From Bacteroidales bacterium (GTDB lineage: Bacteria > Bacteroidota > Bacteroidia > Bacteroidales > UBA932): a DNA stretch of 37,702 bases. Positions 32,226-37,702 of this stretch are shown piece by piece. Below the pieces are notes generated by a model that worked only from the letters and a program-made list of their open reading frames with translations, searched no databases and was not told where the DNA came from. Position 1 is the first letter of the stretch. Each line of letters begins with the position of its first letter. Made by a program: the position numbers and the translations under genes. The stretch lies in assembly GCA_028691975.1 (NCBI GenBank), contig JAQUYF010000015.1, positions 1 to 37,702 on the forward strand. The letters run 5' to 3'.

Positions 32226-33176
32226 ATGAACCTTAAGAAGACTACAATCCGCACATCTATCATATTCGCTCTACTGCTCTCACTTAACATATACAGCGCC
32301 TACGGAAGATCTGATTCCGATGGAGCCGGTGACTCTGACGCAAAGCGTGGAAAGGTTTTCGGAATAGTCCTGAGTGGAGGCGGTGCGCTCGGCTATGCTC
32401 ATATCGGAGTACTTCATGCCTTTGAAGAGGAAGGCTTTAATCCTCAGTATGTGGCCGGTGCAAGCATGGGAGCTGTAATTGCCGCATTCTACTCCAATGG
32501 GATGACAGCCCTCGATATTATGAAAATGGCCCGCGACGAGAAGTTTTACAAAACAAGCAAAATCATCTCGATCACTGTTGGGCTCGACAAACTCGGGATG
32601 TCCTCGCACAAGCATGTAAGTGCCCTGTTGGACAAATATATACCGCACAACTCTTTCGACAGTTTGGAACGCAAACTGTATGTATCGGTGACTAATCTTA
32701 ATACTCAAAGAAGCGAGATCATCTCGGAAGGTGACAGACTGAAAGAGTACGTCCTTGCCTCATCTTCCATCCCAGGTGTCTTTGAAGCCATTGATATTGA
32801 CGGCATCGTTTATGTTGACGGAGGGGTGCTCAACAACTTTCCCGCACAGGCTATCCGCAACAAATGTGACGTATTGATTGGCGTGGACGTTCAGCCATAT
32901 TCCCCAACAATGAAGCTCAACAATGTTATTGATGTCTCTTTACGCTCGCTTTACACACTGGTTAATGTCAATTCGTTGGAGGGCCGCGGTCTGTGCGACT
33001 ATCTGATTGACTCTTATGCAATCAATGACTATACTATCTTTGACTTCAATAAGATAGAAGAGATCTATCAATACGGCTACAATCTCGGGAAGAAGTACCT
33101 GCAGGAGCATCCCGAATTACTTGAGTGGATCCGTCAGGAGCAGTCCTACTCGTCTTCCTCTTCAATCGAGAGATAG
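32226..33176 (+). CDS. Patatin-like phospholipase, single domain, exported
   Basis: 316 residues from ATG 32226 (MNLKKTTIRTSIIFALLLSLNIYSAYG, a signal peptide); the frame is open upstream to 32178 but lacks sense there. SGGGALG at 50-56, nucleophile Ser80 in GASMG and catalytic Asp198 in VDGG complete the dyad. Unlike the split gene at 14573 it has no barrel domain. Its 3' end overlaps the convergent transglutaminase-like gene by 31 bp; no hairpin terminator separates them. Confidence 0.9.
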   Translation: MNLKKTTIRTSIIFALLLSLNIYSAYGRSDSDGAGDSDAKRGKVFGIVLSGGGALGYAHIGVLHAFEEEGFNPQYVAGASMGAVIAAFYSNGMTALDIMKMARDEKFYKTSKIISITVGLDKLGMSSHKHVSALLDKYIPHNSFDSLERKLYVSVTNLNTQRSEIISEGDRLKEYVLASSSIPGVFEAIDIDGIVYVDGGVLNNFPAQAIRNKCDVLIGVDVQPYSPTMKLNNVIDVSLRSLYTLVNVNSLEGRGLCDYLIDSYAINDYTIFDFNKIEEIYQYGYNLGKKYLQEHPELLEWIRQEQSYSSSSSIER

Positions 33177-34015
33177 CGCTCGTCACCAAAACACTTCAGC
33201 GCGCGATCCAAAGTCAACATCATCTCCTGATTGAGTTGCGATGAGTAAAGATAGTACAGCGACTCCAAATAGATAATACACAGTGCTTTCTCGTCACGTA
33301 CCTTAAAGTCTTTCTCGGTCAGTTCCAATCCCTGATCCGACATTATTGACTTTAAGCGGTCTTTTTCAAACAGCTCACCGTTCCTCGAAATATTGATGAA
33401 CATGACCAAATCCTCATTTTCAATGTAAACGGGAATAAAACCTCCAGGAAAGCACATTGGATAAATTGGGAGTCCCACCTCTTGGGCAAACAGGAAGTAA
33501 ATGAAAGATAGCACTATAGGGTTACCACTCTTGTTCTGAAACACCTCGTAAAGTAGGGCATTCTTCTCCTTCTGCATAAAATTGTCATCTACCATGTAAC
33601 CGAGGTCTCTGAAGAAAACCCTATTGAAGTGAGCCAGCCGACTTTTGGCATCGTCGCCGGTAACTGTGCCGAAGAAATTTACCGAATTTTCCATAAAGAC
33701 ACGTCTAAACTTCTCTCTGTCAAGGCCCACTGTTACAAGCGAAGATATCAGGTAGCCCCCCTCAAAGAGGGAATGTGCCCCCGAATCGGCAAATTGTTGC
33801 AATTCGGATATTTTAAACTCCGTATTAAAATAAGCCATCCGCTCCAAAATGCTGCGACGCATCCCCGGATCACGTTCCTTGCCAAGCAAAACTTCTATCT
33901 CGGAAAGCACCCCCTCTCCCCTGCCGATGACACGCCTGTTGACTACCTCGGTAACAGATTCATCCTGATCATCAAACAGAGAGACAAGATGTTGCAATTC
34001 AGTATCGACTGCCAT
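33146..34015 (-). CDS. SirB1-family transglutaminase-like protein
   Basis: 289 residues. The segment from KSGNPIVLSFIYFLFAQEVGLPIYP to MCFPGGFIPVY fits the Transglut_core2 (SirB1) core, whose usual Cys-His-Asp pattern is not obvious: Cys is at MCFPGG and no His follows the Pro-Gly-Gly, so activity is uncertain. The N-terminus (about 1-110) is helical with a possible HEAT-like character. It lies 4 bp after the nucleoside phosphorylase, on the same strand. Confidence 0.78.
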   Translation of the reverse strand: MAVDTELQHLVSLFDDQDESVTEVVNRRVIGRGEGVLSEIEVLLGKERDPGMRRSILERMAYFNTEFKISELQQFADSGAHSLFEGGYLISSLVTVGLDREKFRRVFMENSVNFFGTVTGDDAKSRLAHFNRVFFRDLGYMVDDNFMQKEKNALLYEVFQNKSGNPIVLSFIYFLFAQEVGLPIYPMCFPGGFIPVYIENEDLVMFINISRNGELFEKDRLKSIMSDQGLELTEKDFKVRDEKALCIIYLESLYYLYSSQLNQEMMLTLDRALKCFGDERYLSIEEEDE

Positions 34016-34019
34016 CTCT

Positions 34020-34898
34020 CTACTCGGTCAACTTATTGAGCACCATTATTATAAGTCCTTCTACGAGCTTTTGATAATTAGGCTCGCTGTCTTTGACATA
34101 CCTGTTTGCGATAGCGCAGCAGACGGTAGCGGCATCGTGTCCCATCAGTGCTGCCAATGAGGCGATTGCAGAACTTTCCATCTCTATATTGGTGAACTTG
34201 TGTCCTTCGTACTCAAATTTATTCAGCTGCTCAGTCAGTTTAGGATAGGTCAACTTAAGCCTTACAGTACGGCCCTGAGGCCCATAGAACCCCGGTGCAG
34301 ACATTGTCATACCCTGTATGGTACAATCCTTAAAAAGTTTTACAAGTTTCGGACTTGACTTTACAAAATAAGGATGCGGAAGAATATCTTTCCAATCCAT
34401 ATACTTCATAAAAGCCTCTTCTATTCCCTTCATAGCCACTTTTTCTCTTCCTGCATACCAGTTCAGAAGGCCGTCAAAGCCTACCGATATCTCGGAAAAT
34501 ACATATCCGCCAAGCGGAATGTACGGCTGGACTGCTCCGCAAGTGCCTATACGCAGGATAGTCAGTCGCTTTTTCTCCTTCTTGACCTCACGAGTCTTAA
34601 AGTCAATGTTTGCCAAAGCATCAAGCTCCGTCATAACAATATCTATATTATCAGTACCTATACCGGTAGAGAGAGCCGTGATTCGTCTGCCATGATATTT
34701 ACCGGTAATTGTATGAAATTCTCTTGATTGCCTGTCAAATTCGATGGAGCCTTTATCAAAGAAAGATGCTATCATTGTGATCCTTCCGGGATCTCCGGCG
34801 ACCAATACAGTGTCTGCAAGCTCCTCAGGCAAGATGTGCAAGTGAAATGCTGAGCCGTCACTGTTAATAATAAATTCTGATTCGGGTATTCGTGCCAT
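34020..34898 (-). CDS. Nucleoside phosphorylase (uridine/purine phosphorylase family)
   Basis: 292 residues from ATG 34898 (MARIPESEF, with AAAGAGG just upstream); an extension to 34928 would require TTG. LVAGDPGRI (phosphate-binding Gly/Arg), LRIGTCGAVQ, and TNIEMESSAIASLA (ribose-binding Glu-Met-Glu) define the PNP/UDP superfamily. It splits nucleosides with phosphate to a base and ribose-1-phosphate; the base cannot be settled by eye. It starts a two-gene operon with the SirB1-like gene. Confidence 0.9.
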   Translation of the reverse strand: MARIPESEFIINSDGSAFHLHILPEELADTVLVAGDPGRITMIASFFDKGSIEFDRQSREFHTITGKYHGRRITALSTGIGTDNIDIVMTELDALANIDFKTREVKKEKKRLTILRIGTCGAVQPYIPLGGYVFSEISVGFDGLLNWYAGREKVAMKGIEEAFMKYMDWKDILPHPYFVKSSPKLVKLFKDCTIQGMTMSAPGFYGPQGRTVRLKLTYPKLTEQLNKFEYEGHKFTNIEMESSAIASLAALMGHDAATVCCAIANRYVKDSEPNYQKLVEGLIIMVLNKLTE

Positions 34899-34933
34899 AA
34901 CCTCTTTATTTTGATGATTAAACTTCAAATGTA

Positions 34934-34941
34934 CAAAATTA
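34934..34941 (-). promoter_or_regulatory. -7 element for the nucleoside phosphorylase operon
   Basis: TAATTTTG on the minus strand, 35 bp ahead of the ATG at 34898. A TTTA sits near the -33 position, so the match is partial. Confidence 0.45.
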
Positions 34942-35020
34942 TTTCTACATTTGCTAAAATTAAACGCTTGTATTAGTAATATAAATACTTACTCCCGTTT
35001 ACTGAAGATCACACTTAGCA

Positions 35021-35461
35021 ATGTTTAAAAAAATACAAACCTATATGATATTTGCGGTTGCTGCAATGCTGCTTGCAATGATGGCCTGCGATATGTGTTA
35101 TGCAACCGTTGACCCGAGCGTAACCATCAAGTTTACCAATAAATCTCAATTCTTAATCTTCACATTTACGACCTTCGCACTCGCAATTGTTTCACTTTTT
35201 TATCACAAAAAGGGCATCCTGCAAATGCGTATCTGCATAATCAATGCGATTTTACTGTTTGCCTACCAGATCTGGATTGTATGGGAATTTTTCAAGCTGA
35301 AAGCCGCATACAGTTTCACAATTGTCTCCATTTTCCCGATAGTGGCCATGATACTTCTGATTATAAGTATAAGATACATACTCCGAGACGAAGCTGCCGC
35401 AATGTTTGCCGGAAGCCCTGTCGTCAATAAGAAAATCAAAGCCGTCAAGAAGTCAGATTAG
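35021..35461 (+). CDS. DUF4293-family membrane protein
   Basis: 146 residues with four membrane helices (about 8-28, 46-64, 68-90, 95-118) and a short basic C-terminal tail (NKKIKAVKKSD). Topology, length and the IRYILRDEA element before the tail match DUF4293, a family restricted to Bacteroidetes and of unknown function. It lies between divergent and convergent neighbours and appears to be monocistronic. Confidence 0.82.
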   Translation: MFKKIQTYMIFAVAAMLLAMMACDMCYATVDPSVTIKFTNKSQFLIFTFTTFALAIVSLFYHKKGILQMRICIINAILLFAYQIWIVWEFFKLKAAYSFTIVSIFPIVAMILLIISIRYILRDEAAAMFAGSPVVNKKIKAVKKSD

Positions 35462-35609
35462 GACTCCAGGAGGTCAGATTGGAGCTCCTACACAGGTTGA
35501 TAAGGTTAGCTGCGCAAATAATACGAGCAACAAAAAAGCACAACACCATAACTCAGAGCCATAACCATGAACCACAACCCTGAACGATTGTAACACCGCT
35601 GTCAACTGA

Positions 35610-37655
35610 TTACTCAGGATCTTCCCTCTTACAATATTTCTTGATTACACTGTACGCGTCTTCAACGCCCAATTCGCCGGCCTTACTCAGGTCAATGCAG
35701 CCTTTCTCCTTATCCTTCAGATAGATAAGGACGAGTCCTCTGTTATAGAAAGCTTCGCCAAAATATGGATACAACTCTATCGCCTTGCTGTATTGCGAAA
35801 TAGACTCAGGCAGATCATCCGACAAACAGTACAAATTGCCCAAATTGTAGTACACATACGGAAATTTAGGATTAAGTGAAACAGCCTTTGTCATATCATG
35901 CAGTGCCGGTGTATAATCGTAACTGCGCTTCACCTGATCCTGTACGCGAGTCTTTGTGGTATTGGTATTGTCAAGCGTCAGTACCTGTACATTATTTTCG
36001 ATAGATGAGATAAAATCAATCATTTCAGCCTGTAAGGCTCCCCTGTTGATGTAGAAATAAATGTTATCCGGATCCTTCTGAATAGCCTCGTCATAGCAGA
36101 CCAAAGCCGTATTGTATTGTTTGTTATCTGTTTCCAACAATGCTTTTGCAAATAAGTTACGGCTGCTGCGGTCTGTTCTGAGTTCCCTGTTTACATCCTC
36201 AAGCATCTTGTATTCACCTGAAGGAAGAGCTCCCTTGCCGGCTGTAAAATTCAAAGTGATTGGAGAATCGTTTATAAACGTTTCAAGTTGCTGATCAAAG
36301 TATCTGTGGGTCAGCCAATTGTTCGATGATGAGCTTTCTGCAACAGAAAATTTATACAACGGCTTTAATCTAATATCAACATCTCTATACTGAAGCAACT
36401 CATTGTCAAAATCCTTCTTCGCAAAGTCCGCATCCAAAGCAAGCAGTTTGTCATACTTCTGAGTAGTATCCTTAAGCGCGGCAAAATCTGAAGTATCGGA
36501 TGTACGAGCCTTATATTCAGCTATTTTCTTTTGAGCTATCTCATAATCCTGCTTGGACGAAGTAAACTGTCCGAGTTGACTTTTGGCGTAAGCCCTGTTC
36601 ATATAGGCCTTTGCAAAATCCGGATAGAGGTTGATGGCCTGCGAGTAGTCATCCATCGCATCCCGATATCTTCCCAACTCCAAATATACCGCTGCCCGGT
36701 TAAAATAGACAAGCACGTTGTTAGGATTAATGTAAAGCACTCTATCATAGTCATTAAGAGCACCAGTGTAGTCACCAACCTGCGCAAGAATCAAAGCCCT
36801 GTTGTAGAGAGTCAGAGCGTTGCCGGGCTCTTCACGCAAAACCATCTCGAAATCCTCGAGTGCCCCTTTTATATCTTTGGTATCATATCTCAGGATAGCA
36901 CGGTTGAAATATGCATAAGAGTTTGTTGTATCGAGTCTTATGGCAGTATTCAGATCTTCTATAGCCGGTTCGTACTGTTCACGCAACGCGTAAATACGGG
37001 ATCGTCTGACATATCCTTCTGCGTCAAATTTATTGAGTGAAATAGCTTTGTTATAGTCATTTAGGGCCTTAGTGGTATCTCCTAAATAGAGATATGATGC
37101 CCCCCTGTTAAGGTAAGCATCCCCCTCTTTCGGCTCCTTCCTGAGAAACATATTAAAATCTTTAATGGCCTTGTCAAACTGTTGCGACAAAAAATATGTT
37201 ACGCCTCGGCTGAAATAAAGTCCAGTATAGCTCGGTCTCAAATCGACAGCCTCTTCCAAATCCCGAAGAGCAAGGTCATATTTACCTATTCTACTGAGAG
37301 TTATAGCTCTATAATGAAATGCAGGCGTGTATATCGGGTTAAAATGGATAGTCTTATCGAAATCCATCTGTGCCCCCATAAAGTCTCCAAGGTTGTATTT
37401 GGCTATGCCTCTAAAGAAATACGCCTCATAAACAGTGCTGTCCAAATTGGCCAAAATGTTGAAATTCTCGATTGCCTGACCGTACTTTCCTTCAATCAGA
37501 GCCTGCCTGCCCCTTAGATAAAAGTGATCCAGGTCATATTGTGCGTATATTACACCGGCCGTAACTGCAAATAAAGTGACGGCGAGGATAGCTCTCTTGA
37601 AGATAACTTTTTTGACGTCGAGAATAACTTTCTTGAGGATAACTTTTTTTAGCAT
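35610..37655 (-). CDS. Exported TPR-repeat protein
   Basis: 681 residues from ATG 37655 (the frame codon before it is TTG). A Lys/Ile/Leu/Val-rich n-region (MLKKVILKKVILDVKK) leads into a hydrophobic segment ending VIYAQ, a signal peptide. About 10 tetratricopeptide repeats of 34 residues follow (roughly 45-385), then a linker rich in charged residues (386-500) and about five more repeats to the end. TPR arrays are protein-binding solenoids; the binding partner is unknown. Its -7 element is at 37685-37692. Confidence 0.9.
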   Translation of the reverse strand: MLKKVILKKVILDVKKVIFKRAILAVTLFAVTAGVIYAQYDLDHFYLRGRQALIEGKYGQAIENFNILANLDSTVYEAYFFRGIAKYNLGDFMGAQMDFDKTIHFNPIYTPAFHYRAITLSRIGKYDLALRDLEEAVDLRPSYTGLYFSRGVTYFLSQQFDKAIKDFNMFLRKEPKEGDAYLNRGASYLYLGDTTKALNDYNKAISLNKFDAEGYVRRSRIYALREQYEPAIEDLNTAIRLDTTNSYAYFNRAILRYDTKDIKGALEDFEMVLREEPGNALTLYNRALILAQVGDYTGALNDYDRVLYINPNNVLVYFNRAAVYLELGRYRDAMDDYSQAINLYPDFAKAYMNRAYAKSQLGQFTSSKQDYEIAQKKIAEYKARTSDTSDFAALKDTTQKYDKLLALDADFAKKDFDNELLQYRDVDIRLKPLYKFSVAESSSSNNWLTHRYFDQQLETFINDSPITLNFTAGKGALPSGEYKMLEDVNRELRTDRSSRNLFAKALLETDNKQYNTALVCYDEAIQKDPDNIYFYINRGALQAEMIDFISSIENNVQVLTLDNTNTTKTRVQDQVKRSYDYTPALHDMTKAVSLNPKFPYVYYNLGNLYCLSDDLPESISQYSKAIELYPYFGEAFYNRGLVLIYLKDKEKGCIDLSKAGELGVEDAYSVIKKYCKREDPE

Positions 37656-37684
37656 CAATTTGAAATTAAATCGTAAACAACTTA

Positions 37685-37692
37685 CAAAAGTA
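37685..37692 (-). promoter_or_regulatory. -7 element of the TPR gene
   Basis: TACTTTTG on the minus strand, 29 bp ahead of the ATG at 37655. The -33 box would lie at or beyond the window edge. Confidence 0.45.
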
Positions 37693-37702
37693 CTATTTTT
37701 GC

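Noticed and set aside
35462-35609. Short recurring words (GTCAGATT, CCATAAC) between DUF4293 and the TPR gene.
   Set aside because: Units are 7-8 bp and imperfect; no hairpin with a T-tract and no coding frame.

Overview
The window looks like chromosomal DNA of a Bacteroidales bacterium (phylum Bacteroidota). The evidence is internal. At least seven genes or operons have a matching -33/-7 promoter, TTTG or TTG, a 19-bp spacer, then TAnnTTTG, which is the Bacteroidetes primary sigma-factor type. Shine-Dalgarno sequences are mostly absent. Several products belong to families typical of the phylum: a SusC/TonB-like outer-membrane barrel, DUF4293, a GGGtGRT protein with its Fe-S scaffold partner, a DUF1080-type secreted protein and a Tat-exported Gfo/Idh/MocA oxidoreductase. 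The genus cannot be fixed from the sequence. Most of the window is ordinary core genome; I see no phage, insertion sequence, CRISPR array or rRNA.

Layout, left to right. 1-3242 (minus): a truncated secreted DUF1080/HEAT-like protein and a Tat-exported Gfo/Idh/MocA oxidoreductase, then a separate cytosolic Gfo/Idh/MocA gene; the gap between the oxidoreductases holds a duplicated hairpin repeat. 3376-6087 (plus): a four-gene operon of a small outer-membrane barrel, a metallophosphoesterase lipoprotein and two half-size chromate-transporter subunits. 6043-13014 (minus): alpha/beta hydrolase, RluD-type pseudouridine synthase, PASTA membrane protein, rpmH (own promoter), rsmG, an ECF sigma factor and polA. 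13202-16831 (plus): an aminotransferase, a strong terminator, and a patatin/BamA-like gene split by one in-frame TGA. 16832-17133 is a structured, repeat-rich spacer. 17134-25563 (minus): a small lipoprotein, tRNA-Leu(UAG), tpiA, a large outer-membrane receptor-like barrel, ruvC, serS, rpmA, rplU and a trans-sulfuration PLP enzyme. 25678-30231 (plus): a tight run of ATPase, sirtuin, rmlA and a phosphoesterase/PQQ-propeller fusion. 30373-32100 (minus): GGGtGRT protein and Fe-S scaffold. 32226-33176 (plus): a second, intact patatin. 33146-34898 (minus): SirB1-like transglutaminase and nucleoside phosphorylase. 35021-35461 (plus): DUF4293. 35610-37655 (minus): a large TPR protein.

Working together: the left edge resembles an oxidation-based glycoside-processing locus. 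The rpmH to alpha/beta hydrolase run and the polA-sigma-rsmG run are compact housekeeping units. The least understood parts are the GGGtGRT/Fe-S scaffold pair, the ATPase-sirtuin pair, the phosphoesterase-propeller fusion and the TGA-interrupted patatin-barrel gene. Two terminators of minus-strand genes physically overlap the promoter of the next gene, which points to compact transcriptional boundaries. All family names come from motif recognition by eye; no database search was run.
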